Shown here: positions 33,606 through 42,793 of the stretch, piece by piece | Position numbering within the stretch: the first letter of the stretch is position 1 | How the letters are laid out: each line of letters starts with the position of its first letter | NCBI GenBank assembly: GCA_951812525.1 | Contig: OX638316.1 | Coordinates: forward strand, 3,776,506-3,840,505 | From: an uncultured Poribacteria bacterium | Lineage (GTDB): Bacteria > Poribacteria > WGA-4E > WGA-3G | Length of the DNA stretch: 64,000 bases | Direction of reading: 5' to 3' | The notes under the pieces: model-generated | What the model was told of the DNA's origin: nothing | What the model saw: only the letters and a program-made list of their open reading frames with translations | The model's database searches: none | Position numbers and translations under genes: made by a program

Positions 33606-35177
33606 TTATTCGTTGTTAGTGTCTCTAATCGCTAATTGGTAGCATGCGGCTTCTTGATCGTTCCGGACGAGTAGATAATCACCTGCAAGTGCTGGCGTAT
33701 TCCATGTTTTACCGGTTACCGCAGGGAAACGTGCGAGTTCTCTATGGTTTTCTGGATCTGGTTCTACAAGAACGACTTCGCCAGACTCTGTAAGTACAAG
33801 CAGAACATCTGAAATCAAGAGCGTTTGTCCGTGTCCATATCTACCACGTTTCCATTGACGTGTTCCATCAACAGGATTTATGCAAGCGAAGATGCCGTCG
33901 TCAAGTCCGTATAGGTAACCTTCGTAGAAAATAATGTTCGTAAATTTGGCTTTCAGGTATATGGTTTCCCACTCAGTAACAACATTGAATTCACCTGCAT
34001 GGTTACGAGAAATTTGAAATAATTTGGCACCGGCACCATACCCAGTTGAGGCAAGAAGTTTGTCATCGGGAAGTGGGAGGGGTTGAGAAACACATTCTGC
34101 ATGGGTGTCTACCCACGGCTGTTTCCACAAAAGCTTCCCGGTTAAAGGTTCATGAGCGGTGATCAACCCTTGGTTAAAGATAACGATTTGTTTGATGCCA
34201 ACTAAAGTTGTAAGGAGTGGTGAGCTGTAACCGCTTTGTGTTCGGTAACCTGTCCAGGCGATTTCGCCTGTTTCTTTGTCGTATGCGACTGCGCCACCAG
34301 CGCTAACGATAACAAGTTCATCGAAAACGAGCGGTGAAATACTAACACCCCAAGGCGGTGGGTCGGCTTTGTTCTCTTCAAAGATATGGGTTGTCCAGAG
34401 CTGCTCGCCTGTTTCAAAGTCCAGACAGTTGAGGATCCCTGTTGAACCGACGGTATAAACCCTGTTCTGTGAAATTGTTGGTGTAGCACGCGGTCCGAGT
34501 CCTGCTGGATGTGTGTCGTAGCGTGCCTGATCTTGATGGCTCCAGCGAATCTCACCGGTATGTAAGTCGTAGCAGACAACTTTTTCCCAGTCGTCTTCCT
34601 GTTCCTGCGTGATTGCTGCATCCCCAACGATTGCAAAACCAGACCAACCTGCTCCGACAGGTCGCCGCCATATTAACTTCGGTGGATGGGTCTGCCAGTC
34701 AAGATTTAGTTTGATACTGGTCACTACACCGTTTCGATGTTCACCAAGGTATTGCGGATAGTCGGTTGTGTATCTTTGGGAGTCGGGTGTGCTACTGCTG
34801 TCGAGCTGGAGAGTTGTGAGCTCCTCTTGCCATCGCCATTCAAAAATTGGAGCGACATCTCCGCTGAACCCTTTGAACTGGAATAGATTGGCACCCACAA
34901 AGAGAACCGCTGCGGCTACAGCAAGAGAAATTAACTTACTTCGCCATTTCAACCGGGAAAAGCATAACAACCACAAAAATCCGAAAAAGCTGGCAAGAAT
35001 AACTATCGCAGCTGTCAGGAAAATCTTGTCTTGGCGATGACCAGCATCCAGAATCCACGTTATTGCAATCCCTAAAACGGCAAGAGAGAGAATAATAAAA
35101 AGAGGCCACCAGCGAATAGGTTTTTGGGTCCGTTCCAATATAAGAATTCCTTTCTTCTTTATGAAACGATAAGTCAT
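33606..35177 (-). CDS. Membrane-anchored PQQ-like beta-propeller protein
   Basis: A 523-residue protein. Three membrane helices at the N-terminus (WWPLFIILSLAVLGIAITWIL and two more by residue 105) are followed by a beta-propeller with PQQ/quinoprotein-type blades: VVCYDLHTGEIRWSHQ, NCLDFETGEQLWTTHI, AYDKETGEIAWTGYR and CINPVDGTRQWKRGRYG. Such proteins act outside the membrane as scaffolds or quinoprotein-like enzymes. PQQ ligands are not obvious, so a structural or BamB-like role is as likely as catalysis. No clear Shine-Dalgarno precedes the ATG. Confidence 0.85.
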   Translation of the reverse strand: MTYRFIKKKGILILERTQKPIRWWPLFIILSLAVLGIAITWILDAGHRQDKIFLTAAIVILASFFGFLWLLCFSRLKWRSKLISLAVAAAVLFVGANLFQFKGFSGDVAPIFEWRWQEELTTLQLDSSSTPDSQRYTTDYPQYLGEHRNGVVTSIKLNLDWQTHPPKLIWRRPVGAGWSGFAIVGDAAITQEQEDDWEKVVCYDLHTGEIRWSHQDQARYDTHPAGLGPRATPTISQNRVYTVGSTGILNCLDFETGEQLWTTHIFEENKADPPPWGVSISPLVFDELVIVSAGGAVAYDKETGEIAWTGYRTQSGYSSPLLTTLVGIKQIVIFNQGLITAHEPLTGKLLWKQPWVDTHAECVSQPLPLPDDKLLASTGYGAGAKLFQISRNHAGEFNVVTEWETIYLKAKFTNIIFYEGYLYGLDDGIFACINPVDGTRQWKRGRYGHGQTLLISDVLLVLTESGEVVLVEPDPENHRELARFPAVTGKTWNTPALAGDYLLVRNDQEAACYQLAIRDTNNE

Positions 35178-35279
35178 ACTTAAATATTTGACGCATTACG
35201 CTACATTATTGGTTATAATAATTTAATTACCAAGCTTTGTCAAGTAAAATTTATAGACATACACAACTGTTCTGGTCTC

Positions 35280-35303
35280 TGTAGGAGGGATTTGTAATCC
35301 CGA
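35280..35303. repeat. TGTAGGAGGGATTTGTAATCCC palindromic repeat, copy A
   Basis: Contains GGGATT-TGT-AATCCC, a perfect 6-bp stem. It is identical over 24 bases to copy B, 70 bases further on. Confidence 0.75.
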
Positions 35304-35318
35304 CTGCTAAATGGTACA

Positions 35319-35335
35319 TGCGGTTTCTAACCGCA
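35319..35335. repeat. TGCGGTT-TCT-AACCGCA hairpin
   Basis: A perfect 7-bp stem with a 3-base loop, lying between the two TGTAGGAGGGATT repeats. The general form (stem ending TT, short loop, AA) matches the GGCGGGGTT-AGA-AACCCCGCC hairpin at 55141. Confidence 0.6.
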
Positions 35336-35349
35336 CTACAAACCTCAAC

Positions 35350-35373
35350 TGTAGGAGGGATTTGTAATCCCGA
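35350..35373. repeat. TGTAGGAGGGATTTGTAATCCC palindromic repeat, copy B
   Basis: Identical to copy A over 24 bases, same orientation. Confidence 0.75.
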
Positions 35374-35488
35374 ACCTTAACGAGCCAACGATATTCAGTA
35401 GACATTTATCAATTAAATAGTGTCCTGATATGATCTAAGGCTTAGAACTCTTAGCCATTTGAAAACTATAACAAAGTCACATGAAACT

Positions 35489-35518
35489 TTGCAAAGTATA
35501 AGGACGTTATGATACAAT
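35489..35518 (+). promoter_or_regulatory. Putative promoter of SDR gene
   Basis: TTGCAA (35489-35494), 18 bases, TACAAT (35513-35518). The ATG follows at 35571 with AAAAAGGAAAATT as ribosome-binding site. Confidence 0.5.
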
Positions 35519-35570
35519 AGTTATAATACAGGAAAACGAAAAATAGGAATTATCTAAAAAGGAAAATTAG

Positions 35571-36344
35571 ATGCGTTTTGAAAATAAGGTTGCGTTTGTA
35601 ACCGGTGGAGGCGGACCGTTAGGGATCGGGAGAGCGGCGTGTTTAGCATTTGCGCGCGAAGGCGCAGCTGTGGTCGTCGCCGGTGGTAGAAGTGCTGATG
35701 CTGTTGCCACCGAAGTGCGTTCTAACGGTGGAAACGCTATTGCTGTGCCTTTGGATGTCACTGTGCCTGAACAGGTTCAACACGCTGTAGATACGGCGGT
35801 GGATGCCTTTAAACGGATCGATATTCTATTCAATAACGCAGGAATTCTCGGCAGACAACCCCTGTTTGAGGTCACATCGGAGCAGTTTGATGAAGTCATG
35901 GCGGTTAACGTGAAAGGGTGTCTGCTATGCGCACAGGCAGTCGCTAAAGTGATGATAGCACAAGGGATACGTGGACGTATTATTAATAATACATCTATCT
36001 ATGCTGAGGAATCACACGTTGGCGTTCTCAGTTATTGTGTAAGCAAAGCTGCACTGAATCGCCTTACGCGAAGCTTGGCGTTGGAACTCCGCCTGCACGG
36101 TATTACTGTGAATGCAGTCGCACCCGGTGGAGGGGCTCCGACGGGTATGAACGCCTCACAGAATCTGCCTGACGATGATACCTTACCCGATTTACTACCT
36201 GCTTCTGCAGACCTACCTCCACTTGAACGTGGGGCAACAGTATGGGATTATATTGGTGCTGTGTTATTTCTTGCTTCAGATGATGCTGCTTATATCAGTG
36301 GCGATATTATGACGATTGACGGTGGTGCCGTTTCGCGTCGCTAA
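35571..36344 (+). CDS. Short-chain dehydrogenase/reductase
   Basis: A 257-residue classical SDR. The cofactor motif is in VAFVTGGGGPLGIGRAACLAF, followed by the NNAG motif (ILFNNAGILG), the catalytic serine region NNTSIYAEES, and Y-x-x-x-K in YCVSKAALNRLTRSLALELR. The C-terminus DIMTIDGGAVSRR is typical of FabG-like enzymes. NAD(P)-dependent oxidation or reduction of an alcohol or ketone is expected; the substrate is unknown. Its stop codon overlaps the ATG of the next gene (TAATG). Confidence 0.9.
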   Translation: MRFENKVAFVTGGGGPLGIGRAACLAFAREGAAVVVAGGRSADAVATEVRSNGGNAIAVPLDVTVPEQVQHAVDTAVDAFKRIDILFNNAGILGRQPLFEVTSEQFDEVMAVNVKGCLLCAQAVAKVMIAQGIRGRIINNTSIYAEESHVGVLSYCVSKAALNRLTRSLALELRLHGITVNAVAPGGGAPTGMNASQNLPDDDTLPDLLPASADLPPLERGATVWDYIGAVLFLASDDAAYISGDIMTIDGGAVSRR

Positions 36345-36808
36345 TGTGCTTAGGAGAGACTTTCTTGTCGTTTATAGAAACCATGAAAACTTACTGTTTC
36401 GATCTCTTTGAGTGGTTTAAAGCATACGGACCGCTGGTCGGCATTTTTTCTGTCGCCAGTTTTGTTGGTAGTATCCTCTTTTGCACATTGGCTATCACTT
36501 ACCTACCCACTGATTATTTCTTACCTAATAGACGGGAGTTTCGTATCAAGCACCCTCTCTTACGGGTGTGCCTGATTTTATTGAAGAATTTGCTTGCCGC
36601 GTTTCTTATCGTTGTGGGGTTCATTCAGATACCGTTGCCTGGTCAAGGGGTCTTGACGATGTTGATAGGTATTGCTATCAGTGATCTTCCGGGAAAACGC
36701 AAGTTAGAACGTCGGATGATACGTTTGCCAGCGATTTTATCAGCTGCAAACCGCATTCGGACCCGTTTCGGACGCCCGCCAATTGTATTGGATGAGTCAG
36801 CAGAATAG
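36344..36808 (+). CDS. Small membrane protein, PGPGW-like
   Basis: A 154-residue protein with two or three membrane segments (LVGIFSVASFVGSILFCTLA and NLLAAFLIVVGFIQIPLPGQ). The turn IPLPGQGVLTMLIGIAISDLPGKRKLERR resembles the PGPGW family of putative transmembrane proteins. The ATG overlaps the preceding SDR stop codon, indicating translational coupling; an internal ATG at 36383 is the alternative start. The function of the family is unknown. Confidence 0.65.
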   Translation: MCLGETFLSFIETMKTYCFDLFEWFKAYGPLVGIFSVASFVGSILFCTLAITYLPTDYFLPNRREFRIKHPLLRVCLILLKNLLAAFLIVVGFIQIPLPGQGVLTMLIGIAISDLPGKRKLERRMIRLPAILSAANRIRTRFGRPPIVLDESAE

Positions 36809-36898
36809 ATGTAGTTTGATGGATAGGATAATTAGGTAGGGTATGATGTTAGCAAGGTACAAGGACTTCACGCTACAATTCACAAGCGCACATCACAT

Positions 36899-37609
36899 CT
36901 ATTGAGACACCAATTGCTTGTGAATCTCCAATAACCGCTGCAGCTCTTCAATCGGTTTTTCAGCATCATCCACACGCAAATCGATATATCGGTCATTGAA
37001 GCCGCCGTAACCGCTGTGTTCTTGAACCACAAGTAAAGCCGCTGACTGTTGTCCGCGCGTGTCGCCTCCTGCCTCTTGTCCAGCGAAGAGTGCTGCCATT
37101 AATTTGTCTGCGAGTTCACCTTCCGTTTCCTCAAACGCTCTACCCATCGCTATAACAACTTTTTCACCCGCCAAGATATTGCCTTGAGCCGTGTAGTTTA
37201 CACCTGAAACCGCACCTGCCCATGCGTTGCATTCATCGCCAGTATAGTTAGCGACATTGCCTTTGGTATCTACGATGCCTACCTGTCGCGTTGCACGTCC
37301 CGGATCATCGGCGACGAGACGCTCCAGAGCCTGATCTGCGGAAAGTCCGCTTTTCAACAGTTTCAAGCCGTTGGGTCCGTACGTCGTGTTTGCCCAAGAT
37401 TGGGTCGCAATCGCGCCAACGCCGGCTTCTGCCCACGGCACAACCGCACCAACGGCGAAAAATTTGGATTGCACAGCAATGCCAAGAGCACCGGTTTCTG
37501 CATCGTATCCGACGATCGAAAAGGTCGCAACGGGTGATAAAGAGGTCTTATCAGCCGGTATGTTAGGTTCAGATAGGTGGAACAGTAGGCTCAGTGGGAT
37601 GAAAAACAT
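36899..37609 (-). CDS. DUF1028 family protein (Ntn-hydrolase-like)
   Basis: A 236-residue protein of family DUF1028. The hallmark is ATFSIVGYDAETGALGIAVQ followed by SKFFAVGAVVPWAEAGVGAI and QSWANTTYGPNGL. The N-terminus is weakly hydrophobic (MFFIPLSLLFHLSE), so export is possible. The family has an Ntn-hydrolase-like fold; its activity is not established. It lies about 30 bases after hisD on the same strand. Confidence 0.88.
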   Translation of the reverse strand: MFFIPLSLLFHLSEPNIPADKTSLSPVATFSIVGYDAETGALGIAVQSKFFAVGAVVPWAEAGVGAIATQSWANTTYGPNGLKLLKSGLSADQALERLVADDPGRATRQVGIVDTKGNVANYTGDECNAWAGAVSGVNYTAQGNILAGEKVVIAMGRAFEETEGELADKLMAALFAGQEAGGDTRGQQSAALLVVQEHSGYGGFNDRYIDLRVDDAEKPIEELQRLLEIHKQLVSQ

Positions 37610-37640
37610 CTAATATATTTCCTACTATCGGTGAGGCACG

Positions 37641-38963
37641 CTAATCTTCTTCAAAACGGATTTTCATGGCAGCGGCATGTCCTTCGAGTCCTTCAACCTC
37701 AGCCAGTTTAACAACTGCTGGTGTGACTTTCTCTAAAGCCGTCTTGGTATAGGAGATTAGACTGGTCTTCTTCAGGAAATCGTCAACGCTTAGTGGGGAA
37801 GCATAGCGCGCAGCAGTCCCTGTTGGCAAAACATGGTTCGGACCTGCAATGTAATCACCAACAGCTTCTGGCGAATAGGGTCCTATAAGAACCGCCCCCG
37901 CATTTTGAACGTTTCCGAGCCATTCAAACGGGTTTTCAATGTGTAGTTCAAGGTGTTCTGGCGCAATTTCGTTGGCAAAAACGAATGCCTCCACTAAGTC
38001 AGAAGTGATAAACGCGGCACCCCAGTTTTCAAAAGATTGTGTAAGTTCGTCGTAACGAGGTAAGGATGCGCCTTGTACCTCAATAGCTGTTTTGACCTGT
38101 TCAGCGAACCCAAGTGAAGGGGTAACGAGGATAGCGGCGGAGTCGGCTTTGTGTTCTGCTTGCGAAATCAGATCTGCGGCGACGTAATCCGGGTCGGCTG
38201 TGCTGTCAGCGATGACAAGGATTTCGCTTGGACCTGCTAATTTATCTATATCAACATGTCCATACACCTCTTTTTTCGCAAACTGTACATACAGATTGCC
38301 AGGTCCGACAATTTTATCGACAGATGGAATGGTATCGGTACCGTACGCCATCGCTGCAACGGCTTGTGCACCGCCACATTTGTAGATTTCTCGGATACCA
38401 CATTCCGAGGCAGCGACCAACATATACGGATTAATACTCCGATTGCGCATTGGTGGGATGCAGGTGGCTATTTCTTCGACACCAGCAACGATAGCAGGGA
38501 TGACGTTCATCAGCAATGAAGAGACGAGAAGTTGGCTGATCGCTGGAACATGGACACCCACGCGCCTTAGCGGACGAATCAGGTGTCCAAGCATCACACC
38601 ATTGGGCTCAGTTGACATCCATGAGGTACGCAACTGTTTCTGGTGAAATTTTTCGATGTTTGTTCTGGCGTGTGTTATTGCGTCTATAAATTCGGATGGA
38701 ACCTCTAAATACGCTTCCCCAATTTCTTCTCGTGATACCTTTAATTCCTTTGCCGAAATACGCGGAGCATCGAGTTTGCGTGTATAACGGACAACCGCCT
38801 TATCACCTTCCGCTTGCACATCGCTCAAAGTGCGGCGGACTGTTTTTAAAATGCTTTCGTCTGTTAGCCTACCCCGCTCCTTCAACTTTGAGAGAAAAGT
38901 ATCCGCCTCTGGCGTGTGGGTTTCAAGAATTCGCAACATTCGTGAGTAGTTATTCCTTTCCAT
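37641..38963 (-). CDS. hisD: Histidinol dehydrogenase
   Basis: A 440-residue zinc enzyme for the last two steps of histidine synthesis. It has RRVGVHVP, the signature region [20 protein letters not shown] and [15 protein letters not shown], and the catalytic [13 protein letters not shown] and [13 protein letters not shown] segments. The start could also be the ATG nine codons in, which has AAAGGA upstream at long spacing. It follows murA on the same strand after about 30 bases. Confidence 0.95.
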   Translation of the reverse strand: MERNNYSRMLRILETHTPEADTFLSKLKERGRLTDESILKTVRRTLSDVQAEGDKAVVRYTRKLDAPRISAKELKVSREEIGEAYLEVPSEFIDAITHARTNIEKFHQKQLRTSWMSTEPNGVMLGHLIRPLRRVGVHVPAISQLLVSSLLMNVIPAIVAGVEEIATCIPPMRNRSINPYMLVAASECGIREIYKCGGAQAVAAMAYGTDTIPSVDKIVGPGNLYVQFAKKEVYGHVDIDKLAGPSEILVIADSTADPDYVAADLISQAEHKADSAAILVTPSLGFAEQVKTAIEVQGASLPRYDELTQSFENWGAAFITSDLVEAFVFANEIAPEHLELHIENPFEWLGNVQNAGAVLIGPYSPEAVGDYIAGPNHVLPTGTAARYASPLSVDDFLKKTSLISYTKTALEKVTPAVVKLAEVEGLEGHAAAMKIRFEED

Positions 38964-38992
38964 TCGGAAGAACCGGGTTACACATTTTCATT

Positions 38993-40258
38993 TTAGTCGT
39001 TGACTCTTGTGATATTTGCCCCGATGGCGTTCAGTTTTGCTTCAATGGATTCATACCCACGATCAATGTGATAAACACGCGATACGACGGTTTCACCCGA
39101 TGCTGCCATTCCAGCTGCAACGAGAACCGCACCGGCGCGCAAATCCGAAGCCATTACAGGCGCGCCACTGAGACCGGATACACCCGTAATCACAGCCTTG
39201 CTACCATCGAGCATGATATTCGCACCCATCCGATTGAGTTCGGCTGCGTGGATAAACCGATCTGTGTGAATCTTCTCAGCGATAACGCTGGTACCAGTGG
39301 CAAGACAGAGTAGTCCCATGATTTGTGCCTGCATATCCGTAGGAAAGCCGGGGAACGGTGCTGTGGTTATATCAATCCCTCTAATATCACGCGGTGTTGT
39401 GACACGCACGCCGTTGTCGTCCCAATCCAATGCAACACCTGCCTCAGTGAGTTTCTCAGAGACGGTCGGAAGTTGTTGTTCGGTGATACCTTCAACATAG
39501 ACATCACCATTCGTGATAGCACTGGCAACCATGAAAGTGCCTGCTTCAATATCGTCCGAGACAACAGAGTGTTCAGTCCCGTGTAGATGCTTGACACCAT
39601 GAATCGTCAATACAGATGTCCCGATGCCTTCAATATCTGCACCCATCGCATTCAGAAAATGGGCAAGATCGGTGATATGCGGTTCACGTGCGGCGCCCCG
39701 GATAACCGTGGTGCCGTGTGCCAAGGTGGCAGCCATCATGATATTTGCTGTGGCACCCACGCTTGGTCCGTATTGTCCCATGAGATACATCTCTGTGCCG
39801 GTTAAACGCTCCGCTTGGGCAAAAATATATCCCTGCTGGACAGTCACGTCTGCACCTAGATGCTCCAAACCTCGAATGTGCAAATCGATAGGACGGGATC
39901 CGATTGCACAACCACCAGGAAATGATACTTTCGCCTTACCCAATTTCGCTACAAGTGGACCTAAGACGTAGATCGATGCTCGCATCTTTCGCACGAGTTC
40001 GTAAGGTGCTTCGTACTCCAAGTGGCTTATTGGTTCAATATAAAGTGTTGAGTTTTTTAGTTTTGTTGTTGCACCAAGTCCTTCTAATACAGCACAGAGC
40101 GTGTTGACATCTGTTAGATTCGGTACATTGTGGAGTACGCTAACCCCGTCACCGAGAATAGCAGCCGCAACTGCGATAGGGAGAACGGCATTTTTGCATC
40201 CGCTGACTGGAATGCTCCCTTTAAGTTGGGTTCCGCCTTTGATTATTAATTTTTCCAT
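38993..40258 (-). CDS. murA: UDP-N-acetylglucosamine 1-carboxyvinyltransferase MurA
   Basis: A 421-residue enzyme of the first committed step in peptidoglycan synthesis. It begins MEKLIIKGGTQLKGSIPVSG and CKNAVLPI, carries the active-site cysteine loop SFPGGCAIGSRPIDLH, and ends with the DRGYESIEAKLNAIGA segment. The cysteine indicates normal fosfomycin-sensitive chemistry. GGAGAAGGAA precedes the ATG. This shows the organism makes peptidoglycan. Confidence 0.96.
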   Translation of the reverse strand: MEKLIIKGGTQLKGSIPVSGCKNAVLPIAVAAAILGDGVSVLHNVPNLTDVNTLCAVLEGLGATTKLKNSTLYIEPISHLEYEAPYELVRKMRASIYVLGPLVAKLGKAKVSFPGGCAIGSRPIDLHIRGLEHLGADVTVQQGYIFAQAERLTGTEMYLMGQYGPSVGATANIMMAATLAHGTTVIRGAAREPHITDLAHFLNAMGADIEGIGTSVLTIHGVKHLHGTEHSVVSDDIEAGTFMVASAITNGDVYVEGITEQQLPTVSEKLTEAGVALDWDDNGVRVTTPRDIRGIDITTAPFPGFPTDMQAQIMGLLCLATGTSVIAEKIHTDRFIHAAELNRMGANIMLDGSKAVITGVSGLSGAPVMASDLRAGAVLVAAGMAASGETVVSRVYHIDRGYESIEAKLNAIGANITRVND

Positions 40259-40694
40259 TTCCTTCTCCTTGCTCCTTCACAAATCTTCGTCGCGGGAATG
40301 TAAAGGTTTTACTATTCCTATTGCATAAACGATGCCAATTGTGGATTTGTTACAAACTATAGTAAATACAAGGGTTCTCGCTTGAAAGCGGTTGTGTCAA
40401 AATAACCACATGTTATTTTCTGTGAAGATTATTATTGAAATTTGTGAAGTGGTTTTTCGCAGAATCGCATTGACAACTGATAACCTTATTACAAAATTCA
40501 CTTGTAGTGACATATAATTTCTGATAGTATGTGATTTCTGTGAGGCTTCGTCAATTTGATTTAATAGTTGTCAACAGTTAACAATCGGCAATCAGTAAAC
40601 GGTTGGGGCGGTTACCAATTAGATGCTACCGCAAGGTGCTCTTTACTCATAACTGACAACCGATAGCCGACAACCCATAAACAAGGTAAAACAG
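40259..40694. other. Intergenic region upstream of murA and a Gfo/Idh/MocA gene
   Basis: A divergent, gene-free stretch of 436 bases. It holds a TTGACA (40470-40475) and a TATAAT (40513-40518), but not at a spacing that makes one promoter. The last 110 bases consist of short related words (CAATCGGCAATCAG, ACTGACAACCGATAGCCGAC) that recur in other gaps. No RNA gene is recognised. Confidence 0.5.
40652..40675 (+). repeat. ACTGACAACCGATAGCCGAC intergenic repeat
   Basis: The reverse complement of a near-identical sequence (GGCTATCGGCTGTCGGTTGTCAG) occurs at about 44579-44601. Fragments such as CTATCGGCTTTCAG also occur near 63480. Confidence 0.5.
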
Positions 40695-41747
40695 ATGGCA
40701 GACAAAACATATCGTATTGGAATTATTGGATGTGGTGGTATGGGACGCTCCCATGCAAATAATTGGACGAGTACAGGTCGTGCAGAAGTTGTTACCGCTT
40801 CGGACATTAGTGCCGATGCTGCTGCAAAATTTGCCGAAGAGTTCGCGCTCCCAACGCACTATACCGATTTCGGTGAAATGTGTGACAAAGAGGATTTAGA
40901 TATCGTCAGCATCACAACTTGGCAAAGCGTCCGCGCCGAACCGACGATCGCTGCTGCTGAAAGTGGTGTCCTCGGTGTGATTACCGAAAAACCGATGGCG
41001 GCTTGTGTTGGCGATGCACAGGACATGATGGAGACCTGTGACAAGCATAACGTGAAATTGGTAGTCGGTCACCAACGCCGTTTTAGTCCCCAAAACTGTG
41101 AAGCACGTCGGCTTATCCAAGAAGGCGCAATCGGTCAACCACAGGCAATGCTCCGTCGCGATGGACACGGATTGTTGAACCGCGGCACACACGAAATCGA
41201 CGAAATGCGCTATATCCTCGGCGATCCAGATCCGTTATGGCTCATCGGACAGGTATCACGCAGAACCGACAGATGGGAACGCCGGGTTCGGACTGAGGAC
41301 TTATGTATGGCGGAAATTTGCTTTGATGACGGGACTCGTGGAATTTACGAGAGCGATTTACCCGAACCTGTTCTTCGAGGTGATGTCGTCTATGGAGAAG
41401 ATGGACAACTCCGTCGTGGCGAAAACGGCACAATTGAATTGCTCAACAGCAAAGCACAAGGCTGGCAGACTATCGAACCACGTCAGAGCGAACCGAATCA
41501 GTATGATGAAATGCTGGCTTGGATTGAGGGTGATGTTGAAGAACACCGCAATGCTGGCAGACACGGGCTCTGTACGATAGAAATCCTGATGGCGATCTAC
41601 GAATCGTTGCGAATCAAGAACGTAGTCACCTTCCCACTTACAACGCGCCCGAATCCACTAGATCTGTTAGTTGAAGGCGGAATGTTGCCGGTGTTTGAAG
41701 AAGGACGTTATGACATCCGTGCCCCCTTCCCAGAACAGACGAAATAG
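40695..41747 (+). CDS. Gfo/Idh/MocA family oxidoreductase
   Basis: A 350-residue NAD(P)-dependent sugar oxidoreductase-like protein. The Rossmann start is YRIGIIGCGGMGRSHANNW, followed by DIVSITTW and the EKPMA motif (VITEKPMAACVGDAQ). The C-terminal alpha/beta domain includes HEIDEMRYILGDPDPLW. It probably acts on a sugar, inositol or related polyol; the substrate is unknown. AAGGT precedes the ATG. A second family member is at 62446-63465. Confidence 0.9.
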   Translation: MADKTYRIGIIGCGGMGRSHANNWTSTGRAEVVTASDISADAAAKFAEEFALPTHYTDFGEMCDKEDLDIVSITTWQSVRAEPTIAAAESGVLGVITEKPMAACVGDAQDMMETCDKHNVKLVVGHQRRFSPQNCEARRLIQEGAIGQPQAMLRRDGHGLLNRGTHEIDEMRYILGDPDPLWLIGQVSRRTDRWERRVRTEDLCMAEICFDDGTRGIYESDLPEPVLRGDVVYGEDGQLRRGENGTIELLNSKAQGWQTIEPRQSEPNQYDEMLAWIEGDVEEHRNAGRHGLCTIEILMAIYESLRIKNVVTFPLTTRPNPLDLLVEGGMLPVFEEGRYDIRAPFPEQTK

Positions 41748-41754
41748 TGTAATG

Positions 41755-41893
41755 GCGGTCAGCGATCAGGTTGCCTGCTACGCAGGCTTTCGGCCATCAG
41801 CAGCCAGCAAGATAGCAAAGACGCAAGCGTTACAGAACGCCTCTTTCTCTTTACTGACGGCTGAGAGTGGAGCGAAGCGGAACGCCTGACCGC
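41755..41893. repeat. Intergenic element with inverted ends (MITE-like)
   Basis: A 139-base element bounded by GCGGTCAG (41755-41762) and its complement CTGACCGC (41886-41893). Inside are the hairpin GCCTGC-TAC-GCAGGC and the words GCAAAGACGCAAGCG and GGAGCGAAGCGGAACGCC. It has no coding potential that looks real and lies between convergent genes. Confidence 0.5.
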
Positions 41894-41902
41894 TAACAAT
41901 TA

Positions 41903-42769
41903 CTAACAATCTACATCTTTCCCTTCGCTTCCGTAAACAGCCATGCGTTCTTGGGTTGTAATCTCTCCAGCACTTGCTGGTACGTAGTGAAATTGGAGGG
42001 CACGCCGTCCTTGATCCGATTGGTTGACAGGGCTTCCATGGTGGGTCATTCCATGCCAGAAGAGACAACCACCCGGCTTAAGCGGTACCATCGTATCGCG
42101 TGCTACCGGCACATCCGTGTCACAAATCTGCCAATCCCGCCGTTTAAAGTGGATCATCGGTCCCTCAATATGCGATCCGGGTATAATGTGCAAGCATCCA
42201 TTTTCAGGTGTGGCTTCGTCTAAGGCGATCCATACGCCGACAACTGTTGTACCCTCCGGCAGGTTGAAGTAAGCACAATCCTGATGCCACGGTTTTTCAG
42301 ACCCGTAGTGTGGCGGTTTGCAAAGTCCCATATCTTGGAACAGTTGGGGTGTATCCGCAATAATCTGTTCAAGTACACCGAGGAGACCTGAATGGACTGC
42401 CATTGCATTTAGACGCGGTTCGTAGTTTACAAACCCAAAGACTTTTCTGATAGCCTTGCGACGTTCTTCGCCTTCCAACTCATCCTTTTTCTTGACGAGT
42501 TTCGGTTCAAATTGAATCGCCCGGAAATCAGGACACTTCCCATCCATAAGATGCGTCATGCCTGCTAATGCCTCTTCAACTTCGTTTGGATTAAAGGCAT
42601 CGTTGATAACGAGGTAACCGTGTCGATGAAAGTATTCGATGTCTGCCTCGGTTACAGCCGAAAATCCACCAGAAATCCCCTCGGCAGCCGTGTCAAAACT
42701 ATAGAGTTCAGATGGATACGGGATTTGGATGGCATCTGTGTGTTCGCCTGTTGTTGGGTTATTCATCAA
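41903..42769 (-). CDS. Phytanoyl-CoA dioxygenase family protein
   Basis: A 288-residue Fe(II)/2-oxoglutarate oxygenase of the PhyH family. The iron ligands are in WHQDCAYF (HxD) and the distal histidine in MTHHGSPVN, followed by arginines (GRRALQFHYV) for 2-oxoglutarate. Family members hydroxylate lipids or small natural products; the substrate here is unknown. The HD-domain gene lies directly upstream on the same strand (about 25 bases), suggesting one transcript. Confidence 0.9.
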   Translation of the reverse strand: MMNNPTTGEHTDAIQIPYPSELYSFDTAAEGISGGFSAVTEADIEYFHRHGYLVINDAFNPNEVEEALAGMTHLMDGKCPDFRAIQFEPKLVKKKDELEGEERRKAIRKVFGFVNYEPRLNAMAVHSGLLGVLEQIIADTPQLFQDMGLCKPPHYGSEKPWHQDCAYFNLPEGTTVVGVWIALDEATPENGCLHIIPGSHIEGPMIHFKRRDWQICDTDVPVARDTMVPLKPGGCLFWHGMTHHGSPVNQSDQGRRALQFHYVPASAGEITTQERMAVYGSEGKDVDC

Positions 42770-42793
42770 AATCTCCTTCTGTCAGGCTTCGCA

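Larger units (their letters stand above)
35178..35488. other. Intergenic region with palindromic repeats
   Basis: A divergent, gene-free stretch. It holds two copies of TGTAGGAGGGATTTGTAATCCCGA and a third hairpin between them (all listed). The AT-rich part near 35200-35230 may carry the promoter of the propeller gene, but no box pair is convincing. Confidence 0.55.

Noticed and set aside
35280-35373. CRISPR array
   Set aside because: Only two repeat copies, each palindromic and part of a dispersed family; no cas genes and no regular spacers.
38696-39313. A 205-residue plus-strand frame opposite hisD and murA
   Set aside because: It is the antisense shadow of two well-supported genes and has no recognisable domain or ribosome site.
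40259-40694. A promoter built from TTGACA at 40470 and TATAAT at 40513
   Set aside because: The spacing is 37 bases, too far for one promoter.
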